A stretch of DNA of 64,000 bases, from NCBI GenBank assembly GCA_001632435.1, contig KV424017.1, positions 1 to 64,000 on the forward strand, read 5' to 3'. The notes below the pieces were generated by a model. The model did not search any database. It was not told the DNA's origin and saw only the letters and a list, made by a program, of their open reading frames with translations. This document shows positions 1 through 12,757 of the stretch, one piece after another (the first letter of the stretch is position 1; every line of letters starts with the position of its first letter). Position numbers and translations under genes: made by a program. The stretch comes from Calocera cornea HHB12733. Lineage: Eukaryota; Basidiomycota; Dacrymycetes; Dacrymycetales; Dacrymycetaceae.

Positions 1-625
1 CTTGTCACATTGTATGCTTGGGGTGGTGGATGCGACAAGACTGGAATCTTGTCACATCTGGCTCTAATGTCATATCATACATCTGCCTGGGATGCAGGAA
101 TGCAGAACTGTGGGCCCTGGGAGGGCAGCTTTGACCCTAACTTCTTTGAAAAAACCCCTTAGATGTGGGCAAAACACTATGAGATTGTAGGTAGCAAAAC
201 AGGTTATCCCTGTTTGGGTTAGGGTTGTGTAGCTGGAATTGGGGTTAGGGTGCAAGGCACATTTCAGGGTTCGGGCTGTCAGGGTTGTGGGTCCGCCAGG
301 TTGAACCAGCAAAGGCAGTGGAGTTGGGGGTGCGACATCTCACAAATTAGGCAGGCGCAAAGCTGGTACGAGAAAGTATCCGGTCCAGAATGGATGGTCA
401 TCTCAATCACAAGTATATGAGGACTAGTTGTCGGCAAACCTGGCCTGGTTTGCCTGTCCGCCGTCTCCCTTTGGCGACAGAGCGTTAGCAGTCCAAGGCA
501 TCAAACAAATGGGTTAGCCGCAGCGGTTTTCAACATATAGTAGTCACTGCAGAACGCACACGTCGCTTGATTGGTAACTAGTACACATGGTATAAGCAAA
601 ATGTCCAGCAATACTCAGACGCTCT
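1..625. other. Window edge, no gene seen
   Basis: No reading frame here has coding character or splice structure. It lies downstream of the acyltransferase stop. Two short TTAGGG-like blocks (around 215-225 and 241-250) resemble degenerate telomere-type repeats, but they are isolated. Confidence 0.5.
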
Positions 626-3557
626 TCATTCCTGATGCAATGTACTTGAATGTTCGTGGTGATGAGGATGATGATGATGGGTTTCATGCAGTCGCTTGTT
701 GATGTCCTCTGTCGCAGAATTGAAGTGGTCATGTTGATTGAGCTCGCTAGTCAGGGTCCCGACCTTGACGGCTGACTCAAGACTGCTCTTGCGTCGTCGG
801 CGCCCCCCAGCGTGCCCCGTCACAGGCGGATGGCCTCCCTCGTCCATTGCTACGGCCCATTCATGCTGCGAGACCACGAAGATGGGAGAGGCTTCACGTG
901 ACTCCGGGAGAATGGAGCTTGTCATGGCATTTTTCCCGTTTGCTATGGCGATGGCTGGTGAGGTAGGAGAAGTCGTAGTTGACCCATTATGATCATTATG
1001 ATGGTGGACGGGCGTGAGGGGTGCGAGATCGCCTGGGCCTCGGTGACGTAGCCCGGAGGTGTCAGACGCCTCTACTCCCAGCTTGTGCAGGTCCTTGTAG
1101 CTGGTACGGCCAGATCCACGGCTAAGGCTGCGACTTCGGCGTCTCTTGTCGAGTGTATCCAGGATGCCGAGCACGTCGTCCCAGTCACCGCGATCCTCTG
1201 TCGGCTCCGTATCGCTCTCCTCTCCATCGCTTGCGGTCGGGGACGTAATTTGGCTGCTGCCAGCAGAATGCTGACCCCAGATATTTGTTCCACGCTTGGC
1301 ACTGCGCGACCAACCAAAGACACGTTCGTCCAGCCAGGTCATCGGGTGGATAAGCAGGTTACCCTGCGCATCAGCACCGCCCATGCCTGACTTGCGCCTC
1401 CAGAGGCCCAGGCGGGTGTCACTAGACGGCGGTCCGCCCGCAGCTGGGACAACGATACGTCGGGCATCAAAGTCGTCATATAGCTTCGGACCGAACTCGC
1501 TGATAACATCGGAGACCTCGTTCGAGAGCTCGGCACGCATTGCCTTCAGGCGATTGAGACGCTTTTGTTGCCCTGGGAGTAGCGATAGCACCAAAGGTGG
1601 AAGACTCCTAGTGGGTGCATGAGCTTCATATTGGGTTCGTGCCCTGGTATACACGTACTTGAGCACATCCATCCCTGCTTCACCGAATTTGAGAGCTGAA
1701 TAGCCAATAAAGGGCAGAGCGCTCATGATCACTATTGGCGTTGCGACTTGATACTTGAGCGACAGGCGACACTGGTGAGCAATGTAGGTGGCGATAATAG
1801 CGTATATCGTGTAGAGAAGGGGCGTGAGGATCAGGGAGACCAGCACTTTCCAAGTGCTGATGACATCCCGAGCGGCTATTTTTACAGTGGAGGCCGCTAA
1901 CGCTTCTGCAGAAGATATCAGATAGACCGACCAGCATTTCGACGGGAGAAAAGTACCTTTGGCCTTTTGTTTGGAGATGTAGGCAGCAGTGAGAAAGATG
2001 GGCGCATTCAATATGACCCCTGGAAGTGCAAAGATAGTCCATGCCATCAACAGGCCAGTCCGGTATACAAGCAAAACCGCAGTCTTCCAGCTATGCCGCG
2101 TAGCACCCTCAACCTAGCCAGACACACGTCACACGATCTGCCCATGTGGAGAGATGTACACAACACACCTGGTGGTCTCTCAGACCTACATTTCGTAGCG
2201 AACGATTGTACTTCTCGACACGCTTCTTCAGAGCCTGTATTCTCGGCTCGTTCTGGAAGTGTAGATAGCCCTCGATAAAGCGCTTATTGAGCTCAACGAC
2301 TTGACTGAGTGTCAAGTGCTGTCCTGGTGTTTTGTACAAGCGACGGCTAGCTTGGATGAGCTAGAGGCATGTTATCAGCGGGAAGCCGAGCAGACGTCAA
2401 GTGTCACGCACCATAAGCGTCTCCCAATCTGGTGCGCGGACGGTGACAGTCTTCAGTCCATCGTAGATGAGATCCAACATCTTGGAAACTGCGGTCCGCT
2501 TGCCATCGCCGCCGAGCTGGAACATCTCAACCAAATCGGCAGGAACTTCAAACGCGCGACCGAACTCAATGACTGCCCTAGATCGGAAACGGTGCGGATG
2601 GAAGTATGACAGTCCGACCGGCACTATTCGAACGTGTAGACTGGGATCTCCAGCCATGGCGCCCAATGCCATCAGGGAGACGCCAGCTTTGAGGGGAAGG
2701 AGGTCGGTACGATCATGGCTTCCACCTGTGCGCCAGTCAGCAACAGTAGTGGGATGCAGAGAGCCTGACGCACCTTCGGGGAAGATTCCGATGCACTCTC
2801 CCTGTTTCAGACGCGCATACACATGCATGTACATCTCCTTCTGGTCCAAGTGAGGGACAACCTTCCACTCGAACCCCTCCTTCGCCTCGCTCTTCAACTC
2901 CGCCATCTTCTCGCGCACCTTCTTCGTCGCTTTCGATCCATCTCCAACAACGAACTCGGTCTTGAGTCGCACCTCGGTGTCGGAGAGAATCTCTTTCACT
3001 TCTGCAATGGCATACGAGGTGGACTTCGGCAAGAGAATCTGGGTCTTGGGGCCGAGCTGAGCAGTGAACTTAGTGCCCGTACCCAGGACGAGAGTAGAGT
3101 CTTCGGGATGGAGAGCGACCAGTCCCACCCCATTCTTCTTGTTGTCACCTGCGCGTTCAACGGGAACTGAAGGCAAGAGACATCAGCTGAGGAGGTGCTC
3201 TGACCAAGGCCAGGGGAAGACATACTGGCTCCCATCCAGCTAGCACAGGTTCCTATGACCGCACGCTTCATACTCGAAGTTGCGATCAGGTATCCGATCC
3301 TGCGCCCTGACTCTTTGAACGTCTCACTGGCGACAATAAGGGGATCAAGGAACTGTGGAAGCTATCAGCTCAGACCCCGATGAGCGTATACGTGGCAGAC
3401 GTACTTGGTTGTGATGAGGGGCCGCAACGAAGATGACCGGTCCTGTTCCTGGGATGTGCCATGCTCCTCGCGGTCTTATCTCACGAAAGAAGAGGTTGAG
3501 CACGACCCTCCAGAAGAGGAGGACGCTATCGTATGCAAATTTCGAGCTGGTGCTCAT
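626..3557 (-). CDS. SCT1: Glycerol-3-phosphate O-acyltransferase, Sct1/Gpt2 type
   Basis: Likely an ER-membrane enzyme that acylates glycerol-3-phosphate (or dihydroxyacetone phosphate) to start phospholipid and triacylglycerol synthesis. Seven exons: 3557-3405, 3352-3226, 3166-2774, 2725-2412, 2360-2169, 2113-1957 and 1905-626, giving 871 aa. Acyltransferase block I is APHHNQ-FLD (H49, D54) and is split by intron 1. Block II is IPVER, rebuilt across intron 2. Block III is FPEG-GSHDR, rebuilt across a 48-nt intron, and LLPLKAG follows. Hydrophobic segments after about residue 400 (near GLLMAWTIFALPGVIL and VSLILTPLLYTIYAI) are probable membrane helices. The tail is acidic and Ser-rich with a His-rich run near the end. 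Two introns (2726-2773, 48 nt; 1906-1956, 51 nt) are in-frame and stop-free, so a naive reading keeps them as spurious insertions. The family assignment is firm; Sct1 versus Gpt2 is not resolved, because basidiomycetes may hold a single copy. Confidence 0.93.
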
Positions 3558-4201
3558 GGGTGCGTGCTGAGTAGGGGGTGATTGCTGGAAGTCTGACTCG
3601 TATTCATGTACGCGTGGACGGCAGCTTGTGCATAGAAGTGACTGAGAATATGAGGGCGATGGTAGATGAACAAATGCAGGTGTAAGCACTGGTCGTTCTT
3701 TGGGTTTGAATAGTGAGGTTAGGTGCGCATCTGAACTTTGCGGACGGCGGAGAGCCCCATGACGTGTGGAAATGTGACCTACGGTTCCCCACGGAAGCTC
3801 TTCGACGCGTTCATTACCTCACACGACCCGTAATTCACGCATCCTTGGTCCGCTTGGCAATCAATCATATGCTCCCAACTTCTACACTCGACATGCGATT
3901 TAGTCCGCAGTAAATTTCGATCGCTTTATCAGTCATTGCACAAGGATGTCAACGCCTGCCATAGCAAGTCGACACGGTCTGCAAGAGCGACATTACCACA
4001 GCGCCTCACGCGGGCACTTTCGGAGCCGTTACCCGGAACCCGCCATTCCGCCGCCGATCGGACGTCTTGCAAGTTCAGCAGAAATCAGAATCCATTGATG
4101 CTTATATGGACTATCATACAGCGTATAGAGATACACTAAGCATGCCCGATAATATGAGAGTATAGGAAAGAACATGGAAGGATATCAACAATGACAGGTA
4201 A
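3558..4201. other. Intergenic, acyltransferase promoter side
   Basis: This 640-nt stretch separates the stop of the TOG-protein gene from the start of the acyltransferase gene, both on the minus strand. It should hold the acyltransferase promoter and the TOG-gene 3' end. I see no clear TATA box or other gene. Confidence 0.5.
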
Positions 4202-7200
4202 TTAATGATCACGGAGATCGCGTAGCTGCGCAAGCACATCGTTCGACCTAGGGTTATCATCCCCTTGCGTGGCCACCGTAGATCCAGATGTGGGCCGCCC
4301 AGGGCTGCCGACTGCCGAGCCACGGTATCCAAATATCCCGTGCAGCCGAGTCAGAGTGTTTTGCTCATCTGGGGAGAGCTCCTTCGTGGCCAGACTCGAC
4401 CGCCTAGCAGAGCTCATGGACGGCGTTCGGTGCGGGGAGGACACCTTCGGCGAGGAAGGCACGGAACGAGTGGAATTTTCCAGTTCTGAGAGACATTAGC
4501 TTATCTGCATGAGCGCGAGGGTTGCACTTACTGGACAGGGTATCAGAGAAGACCAGCTCCCTCTCTTCATCGTCCTCAGCCCGCGTGGCCAGAGCTCTAG
4601 TAATGTACTTTTTGAACTGAGGACCCGTCTTGTCCAGCATTCTGTCCACCTTTGTTCGCTTGTGTGGATGTGCCTTCAAAAATTGGTAAAGCTCCGTGAT
4701 GCCTTGCTTGTGTAAGGACCCGGTGGTTTCCGAAGAGATATGGTCTAATATATCCATCAACCGCAGATCTGGATCATCGTCCGGAGGGGTGCCATGGGCA
4801 GTGTAGCCGTTGGTGGACGAGGACGCTGCACGACTCGGCGTCGAGCTCCTCCGCGCCTCGCTTTCTACCGAAACATGACGGCGCGAAGGAGTGAGGCTCT
4901 CAGATTCTCCCTGAAGTGAGGTTGCTGAATCGGATGTAGGCAATCCATCTTGACCACTGGTGGTCTCAGGGGAAGCAGGTCGTGCACTGCTGACTTGTGA
5001 GTGAGGTCGCGTATGATGTTCCGTTGCGTTGTCGGTGGCACGTGCAGTCCCCGCATTCAGAATGCGATAGACGTAAGGGTAGACAATTGTTGCCGAAGGA
5101 TCGTCGAACGATGCAGACAGCTGATCATAGGTGTCGTCGCCATAATGCTGGACGACATGCTGGATGATAACTTTGACGGTCCGCAGAGGCAGGTCTCCAG
5201 AAGGCACCTTTGCTGCTGCTCGCGCCCTCCATTCATTAGGTGGCACAGATTGTAGGAATGCCTCGATACATTTGAAGAGTTGGCACGGGTCCAAGAGCTC
5301 TTTCTGAAGGTCTTCGGGTATTGAGCGAGCCATCTTCCAGATGCACTTCAGTACGAGTTCTACGACCTTTGCATCTTCCGACTCAGCAGAAGTCATCGTG
5401 TTCATATCCCGAGCCAAGCGTAAGAGGATAGTGAATAATGCCCTGTTACTATCATCAGCACATGGAGCCGATGCTAAAGATAGGCACACGGACCTGAAGA
5501 CGGAAATGCGCTCCGCAGTTGTGAAGAGCTTGAGCAGGACCATGTTGATGTACCGAGACGTGTCCTTGCCTTTCGGGTCATCGGCCTCATCCGTCTGCAG
5601 CAGTCGCAGGGTCAGTTCTTCCAGCAAAGCCGTTAAAGCCTCTGAATCTAGCGAGCCGGCCAACGCAGGCTGTTCGATGAAGTTGCTGAGCGTAGTGATA
5701 AGATGCTTTGTCAGGCGCCATGTCTTCGCATCCCGCTCGCTTCTGTCCTCAAACAAATGCTGCATGCGAATTTGGATGCTCTCGACAAGATCGACAGAGT
5801 TCTGTGATAGTTCGCGGAATGCAGGATTATCTTCGCCTGTTTCGCCAATCACGTCGAGTCGTTCCTGGATCTTCTTCAAAGCTCGGATGGATGTCTCCAT
5901 GTCATTGCTCAAGATGAGCTTGATCAAATCCTTGACAGCTTCTGGTTCACTCGTGTCATAGGTGGCACGGCTTGCTGGACGGGCTTGAAGCGGGACGCGA
6001 TGGCTGGCGGGGATGACGTCTGTCTCCGCACCGCTATCAATGGATGCCAGGTGCGGTGCATCTGGCGCAACCGTGGAGGATGGCCGAGTATGGACCGATC
6101 CGAGACGGGAGGGGAGCATGCTCTTGGGACGCCCGCCGGCCATTGGCAGGGCGGATGCTCCTGGCCGTGGAATGCCACCAGCAGCACGCGCCACAGTTGG
6201 AAGAGAGGACGGACCCGGTGACATGGCCCGAGGAGCTTGGAGCTTGGACGGGCCCGGCGATGCCGCCCGAGCGATACTGGATGATTTAGCAGCAAGGCCC
6301 CTAGGAATGCCATTTGTGGGGCGCGTGGGTTCTGCCTTTACTGGCGGAGCGAGACGGCGTAGACGCTCTTCAATCATGGTCTTGTCCTTGGCAGGAAGGG
6401 TTCCAACGCGAGCCCAAATCCCATCGCCAACCAGGCCATAACCTTCTCCGATGACTGCTAGTGCTGCTTGACGAACGGATGCATCTCGGTCAGACACCAT
6501 GGCTGCCACGGCCGAGAAAGTCTTGGACGGGTCGCAGATGGACATTCCATACCGATTGAGAAGGCTGGCCATATCCTCGAGGGAAGACTGTCGTGTCCTT
6601 GCATTCTTGGACTTGATCCCGTGCTCCATCAAGAGCAGGAATATCTTGCTGTAGGGGTACTGCTTCTCCAGAAGACGGAAAATGCCACGGATTTTTTCGC
6701 GGGTAACCTCCCTCGAGTCACCAAGCTATCAACATAACATCAGATAACCATTCAGGAATATCAAACGAACAGATCCCACCTTGCCAATCATCGAAGGAAC
6801 AAATGCCGCTACTTCGCCGTCGGTCAGGGAGTAATCGGCTTTGTTGAGGAGCTCCAGAACGTGTGTGATCAGCTCCAAGCACCGCAGCGTCATAGTTGGA
6901 CTGGTATCTTGCAATCGAATCGAAGAGTACTTCAATGGCAGATCCGAATTTGCGATGAGAATGGACATTACATCCTCATATGGCAACCCGTATTTATCGT
7001 CCTCGTTGAGTACTGCAGCAAAGCACTCGTCCATGACAGCAAGACCAAGGAGGTGGTCTCGATCAGCGTTGTGGTCGTGGCTGAACAACTGCGCGACAAG
7101 ATCTTTTGAGGCATGAGGCTCCATCTGTTGCTGCAACAGATCTATGACATCCTTGGAGGGTGCGACAGAGTCGAAGATAAACCGCCCGCGATCCTTGGCT

Positions 7201-10200
7201 AGTCGAGACCGTTTATTGTCGAGACTGGTGCCAGAAAAAGGCGGCGAATTTACCGCCTCGATCTCAGCGGGGCTGACGCTTGCTTTGTTCACAACGGTGG
7301 GCTTCTTCAATCCGTATCCAAGCCGTGACTTGGGCGCAGAGACCGCCGTTACAGAGGTTGGGCGCTCGTCGTCTGTGGCATCAGCACGTGATTGAGGCCG
7401 AGAGGATGCTGCACCTAGGCGCAATGAGCGAACGCCAGTGGTGCCGCTTATACCGTTCAAGACTTTGGGTGCTGCCGGCTTCGTGGGCGGTACGGGTAAA
7501 GATTCAGTGCTCTCCATTACTGACTCCACTGTCTGTGGGGGTCGTCGAGTCGAGCTGGGCGCTGCTCGCACCGGCACCGGCGCGACGGGTTGAGTAGGGG
7601 CGGGTGCGCTAGCGACGGGCTTTGCGGCCATGATGAGAGGGCGAACCGCTTGTTGCGAGGCCCCTTTCAAGGATGAAAGCTTTCCCAAGACGAAATCGAA
7701 ACCCGCTTGAGCAATGATCGTAGGTAATACGGCCTGCCCAGCCTTTCGCACATCGCCACTCTTGTCGTCGAGGCAGACGATGATAGGACCTGCCAGCGGT
7801 GTCAAATCCAAGGAAGGTGATGGAGGATGTTCCTTAAACCAGTCAGCCACCCAGTTTAGTAGGTTGCTCCGCAGGAGTGGATTCGATGTCTCCAGAGCAG
7901 AGACGATTCCCGGAATAAAGCCGTCGATGTCTTCGCACGCATTCGCCATGTTCGTGAGGGAAAGCAACGCGGCAGCACGTATTGGGGCCTTCTGATCGGT
8001 GAGTACGCTCGCTACGGGTGCAACGAACAGTCGGACGTGTTTCTCAAAGGGCTTCCCCATGCCGGTAGCGATGCGGGAAAGGATATCCAGGGTTAGGGCT
8101 TGGACCGCCTTGTTTGTGTCAGGCACCCGTGTTTTGAGAACCTGGCCAATCTCGCCCATGGTCGGTTTCAGTCGCTTGTTGGCGGCTTCATTCAAAATAG
8201 CCTGTGCAGCTTCTAGCGCCTCTTTGCGTGTCTTCCAAGCATCGCTCTTAGCGTCGGTAAGTACCTTCGCAGGGATGAGCTTGTCAAGATCAACGCGTGG
8301 GTAGAGGCTATCCATCGGGTCGTCCCCTGCACCGCCCGACGACGCGGTCGTTGTCGCACCTGCAAGATCGGCTTGAGATCGCGTAGGGTCTGGCGTAGGC
8401 GTTCCTTCAGCCTTGTCGAACTCGGTAGAGATAGTGTTCAATAGCTGAGGGTTGAGATCCGAAAGGAAATCTTTGATGCCAGTGCCAGCGAAGAGTCGAA
8501 GCGTAACGAGCGTAGATGTGCCGGCGGAGCGAACAGCGGCATTCGAGTTTCCAAGGGCAGCCTTCAGGAAGTCAACAAGAGCGCGAAGATTGAGGCCCGA
8601 GACGCCGAATTCTGTCAGCATTTGACCGATCCAGCCGAGTGCCTCTGCTTGAACCTTGGGGGCCTTCTGTTTTGACATGGGCTCATAAGCTGTTATAGCC
8701 ATTAGATCGATCAGGGCAACTAGGTAAACGTCCCGACCTTGACTGAGAACAAAAGACAGGCTTGTCTTTTCCGCGAACAGACCAAGCGCGTCACCAGCGG
8801 GTTTCTTCAGCTTCATATCGCCAAGCTTATCTGTTAGGTGAGGAATGGCAAGTGCAGCTGAGGGCTTTCCAAATGAAGGGCTTTTCTCCGCGAGGATTGA
8901 AAGCACGCTGTAAACTTTCGCAGAGACCTGTGGGCCATTAGATTGTGTATAGAGGGGAAGATTGTCAGACGTACCTGAAAGTTCTTTTCGTTCCAGTCAC
9001 GCTTCTTACCTCCAAGAAAACGGAAAACTACTTCAGAATCTATATTCTCTGCCTGTTCATTCGCCCATCCCTCCATTTCTTCGACCGCTGCTAATCGGGT
9101 CTTCCAGTTCGCATCCGCATATCCAGCAGCGATGGATGGTGGGATAAGCTCGACGATAAGGCTTTCGGCTTCGTCAGGAGTGTGCTTGAACTTGAAAGTA
9201 TCCGTGGCTTGTGGTGGCGCACTCTTAGCGTTCTTCGACGGTCCTGCTGCTGGAGCGGCAACTTTCTTCGGCTGAGGTACGGCAGCAGCTGCTGGAGCTG
9301 TTGGCTTCTTTGCCTGGCTGGCTGTTAGACATGACCAATACGGTGCGTGCTTTCACGTACCATCAATCGTGCGGGAGGCTTGGCTGTTGGCTTTGGAGGG
9401 GCAGGCTCGGCCATGCCGTCATCGTCACCGAAGCCGGCTGCCATGGGTTGTTTGCGCTGAGCAGAATTATTAGAATATTTGGAGCATCAAGGTGGCGCCG
9501 ACATACCGGTGGGGCGGCGAACTCTTCCTCTACATTATTCTGCTAAACGCATGAGTACGGGTAGGAGACAGTTATATCATTAAGCGGACCAAGTCAGGAG
9601 CTCGTGAAGACGCGGTGCCCTCCGCAGCACCAGTAGCTTGCGACGGGGGTCGGGTCTTGCGCACAGGTGCAGTCGCAGACGGTTGCGGTGGAGCGGATGC
9701 ACCTTCGGCGGGTTTGGAAGCCATGATGAGAGGCCGCACCGTCTGTTGTGTTGCGCCTTTAAAGGAGGACAGCTTGCTCAATACTGCGTCGATGCCAGCT
9801 TGCGCGATAACGAATGGTAAGACCGCTTGAGCTGCCTTTCGTACATCGCCGCTTTTGTCTTCCATGCATGTGATGAGATGCCCAATCCAGGATGACAGAT
9901 CGATAGAGGGCGATGGCGGGTGCTCCTTGAACCAGTCGGCTACCCAATTGAGCAGATTGCTCCGCAAGAGGGGGTTCGGTGACTCCAAAGCAGTCGTTAT
10001 TCCGGGAATGAAGGTCTCGATATCCTCGCAGGCATTGGCCATGTCGGTCATGGTACGCAGAGCAGCGACGCGGATCGGGGCCTTCGTGTCGGCCAGAACT
10101 CCGGCCACTGGCGCCACGAAAATCCGTGCATATCTGTCGAACGGCTTCCCCATACCAGTAGCGATCATGGATAGTACGCCAAGAGTAAGAGACTGAACGG

Positions 10201-11633
10201 CTTTGTTGGTATCCGATACTCGTGCCTTCAAGACCTGGCTGATCTCGCCCATAGTCGGGTTCAGCCGCTTATTAGGTCCCTCGCTGAGGATAGCCTGGAC
10301 GGTGTCCATAGCCTCCTTTCGCATCTTCCAAACATCGCTTTGTGCATCGGTGAGTACTGAAGCAGGTATTATCTTGTCAATGTCGACACGAGGATAGAGG
10401 CTGTCCAATGCGTCACCACCAGCGGCGGCACCAGGACCCGAAGCCGCGCTGCTCGCTACTCCAGCAAGGTCGGCTTGAGAGCGAGTGGGCTCGGGAGCAG
10501 GTGTTCCCTCCACCTTGTCGAATTCGGCAGAGATCGTATTCAGCAGCTGAGGATTGAGGTCGGAAAGGAAGTCCTTGATGCCGGTACCAGCGAACAGTCG
10601 GAGCGTGACAAGAGTAGATGTCGCTGAAGAACGGACCGCAGCGTTTGCGTTTCCGAGAGCACCTTTGACAAAGTCCACGAGTGCACGAAGGTTGAGCCCA
10701 GCTATGCCGAACTCGGTGAGTGCCTGGCCGATCCAGGCGAGCGAGTCTGCCTGGACCTTTGGCGCCTTCTGTTTGGACATGGGCTCGTACGCTGCGATAT
10801 GACTCAGCAAAGCCGTGGCAGTATTGCCAAGATAGCATACCTTGACCGAAAACGAACGACAGACTACTCTTCTCCGCAAACAAGTTCAGCGCCTCAGCTG
10901 CTGGCTTCTTCAGCTTCACGTCTCCCAGCTTGTCAGTCAGGTGTGGTATAGCGAGAGCAGCAGAAGCCTTTCCGAAGGAGGGACACTTGTCTGCCAGGAT
11001 AGACAGTATGCCGTACACCTTGGCGGAGACCTAGCATACAGTCAGCGGGCTGCACTTCTGCGGGGTATGAGCGCGCGCACCTGAAAGTTCTTCTCGTTCC
11101 AATCTCGCTTCTTTCCACCCAGGAATCGGACCACCAGTTCTGAGTCTAAGCTCCCCACCTGCTCGTTCACCCAGCCTTCCATCTCCTCCACAGCTGCCAA
11201 CCGAGTCTTCCAGTTCGCATCGACGTAGCCTTCGAGGATTGAGGGTGGTATGAGCTCTGCAATCAGGCTTTCGGCGTTGTCAGGCGTATGCTTGAACTTG
11301 AAGTCGTCGGACGCCGGTCCAGGTACGCTCTTGCCGCTCTTCGAAGCACCGGCTGCACCTGCTGTCGGTTTCTTTGCCTGTATCGAGCTCAGCAATGTGA
11401 CAAATGAACGTCATGCGCAATGCAACATACCATTAAACGAGCGGGTGGTTTTGCGAGCGGCTTGGGTGGTGATGTGTTCAGCGCATCTTCGTCACCGAAG
11501 TCGGCTGTCATAGGCTTGATGCGCTGAAAGGATGTTAGGGACTGTCAGAAGTGCATACAACGAGTCGACGCACCTGTGGCTCTGGCGTCATCACGGTGTT
11601 CTCCTTGTCCGCATCGGAGTCTTCGGCCCTCAT
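4202..11633 (-). CDS. XMAP215/Dis1-family microtubule polymerase with duplicated TOG module
   Basis: Predicted microtubule plus-end polymerase that binds tubulin through TOG (HEAT-like) domains. Twelve exons: 11633-11574, 11523-11431, 11377-11081, 11030-10841, 10791-9590, 9542-9507, 9456-9361, 9313-8975, 8927-8738, 8689-6780, 6725-4532 and 4485-4202. They sum to 6891 nt, 2296 aa. Exons 2-5 and exons 7-10 encode two copies of one two-TOG module. Each has NWKTR, KNFQ, SGLNLRAL or AGLNLRAL, and KSGDVRKA, patterns I recall from vertebrate TOG3-TOG4. A TOG5-like segment follows (near FIFDSV and LAVMDECF, then SDRDASVRQAAL), then a Ser/Pro-rich linker and a C-terminal helical region. The usual TOG1-TOG2 N-terminus is not found upstream. 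Phase is kept across the module junction through a 47-nt intron (9543-9589) with a weak GTCCGC donor; if that intron is not used, the upstream module would end at a stop at 9572. The family is certain; the single-gene model is likely. Confidence 0.85.
7619..9456 (-). repeat. TOG-module tandem copy B (gene-proximal, downstream)
   Basis: This copy of the two-TOG module runs from the exon that begins RKQPM to the linker motif LIMAAKP. Exon order, intron phases and several exon sizes (for example 190 nt) match copy A at 9712-11523. The proteins are mostly identical with scattered substitutions. Intron sequences differ almost completely, so the duplication is not recent. Confidence 0.85.
9712..11523 (-). 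repeat. TOG-module tandem copy A (upstream)
   Basis: First copy of the duplicated two-TOG module, from the exon that begins RIKPM to LIMASKP. It aligns end to end with copy B at 7619-9456, including intron positions after the motifs ARLM, KNFQ and the GQ/SQ codon. Its frame is open throughout, which argues for continuing selection. Confidence 0.85.
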
Positions 11634-12757
11634 AATGGGCTTGACACCTTGTCGGACGCCGGGTAGAGAATGAGAAAGGAATGGAGGGTGTTGGATATGC
11701 ACAACGTCGAGTCGAGGCGGCTGCAACAAGTATCATCGACGCGTGCATTCCTGCGGAAGCAGATGCACGCGCGCGGACCCCAAGAACACAAGGCGCGTCC
11801 AAAGTCGGGTGAGGCTCGACGCGTCTGTCTGTCACCTTGTTTACAGTCATGGGACATGCGACATGCCCCACTCATCCGCTGGATGTGCATCTGCTGACAT
11901 GCATTTCCTTGCTCATGCATCTACCACCACATACTTGTCCACGACAGTGTTTGAATATGCGAATTCGTGCTGCTACTGTTGTTACGTCATTGATATAGGC
12001 TGGTCAGCATCTTGTACCTGAACATTTCATTGTATCACGACGCAGGCCTGTAGCTTTTGGTGGGAATCCAAGCGGCACAATCGAGTTTGATACAGGGGAG
12101 TGAAGGCAGCAGGGGCCTGGTCCCATGGTTATAGGGCTGCGGTACCCTACCGCACTGACATCGATGAAGCGGATTCGATTCAGTGGTTGCAGGAGAAGTG
12201 GAGTTACATGACGAGAGGATCGACAACGGCTCCAGTTGATCGTATGCTGCCGTATCCATTCACGATGTGCTTCATGAACGCCGCGCGTCAGATCCCCTCA
12301 AGCTCTCCACTCAATCAGCGGCCCTCTGGCAATAGTTGGCCTCGGACATCCAGATGTATGCGGAAATGTATGATCAGACAGCACATACGCCGAATCAGAA
12401 TGCGTGGCGAATTGAGAGAAGACGAGGTCTTGTACATGTGTCAACGGAGGGACTGACATCCTCCACACGTATTACAACTAGAATGACATAATACGAGTAT
12501 CGCGATGCCCCGCAGCGGGGAGAGAATGAGATTGTCCCTTTCAGCCTAAAGGGGAACGGATGCTGTGCAGAAGACAGACTGAATGAGGGAAAAAACCTAG
12601 AGCAACGCGGAAACACGTGTCTGTCATCTTTAAACTGCCTTGCAATCGATCCGGTCCTTCGGCCGCTCTGTGCCCACGCCACCTTCTTCTCCACACGAGG
12701 ACACCCGCAAGATCTTTTCTCGTCCCCTCCTCCCTGTTACGTTCCCCGGATTGCCCA
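11634..12757. other. Shared 5' region between divergent genes
   Basis: This 1.1-kb region separates the start of the TOG gene (minus) from the start of a coiled-coil gene (plus), so it should contain both promoters. I searched it on both strands for a TOG1-TOG2 remnant that would complete the TOG protein and found none. No other gene is supported. Confidence 0.5.

Noticed and set aside
2726..2773. A 16-residue insertion in the acyltransferase FPEG motif
   Set aside because: The 48 nt have GT and AG ends and a CTGAC branch site, and removal restores the conserved FPEG-GSHDR block, so it is an intron.
9572..11633. Copy A of the TOG module as a separate truncated pseudogene
   Set aside because: It is open throughout and a 47-nt intron joins it in phase to copy B; with all exons the total is exactly divisible by three. 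A separate gene is not excluded but is less economical.
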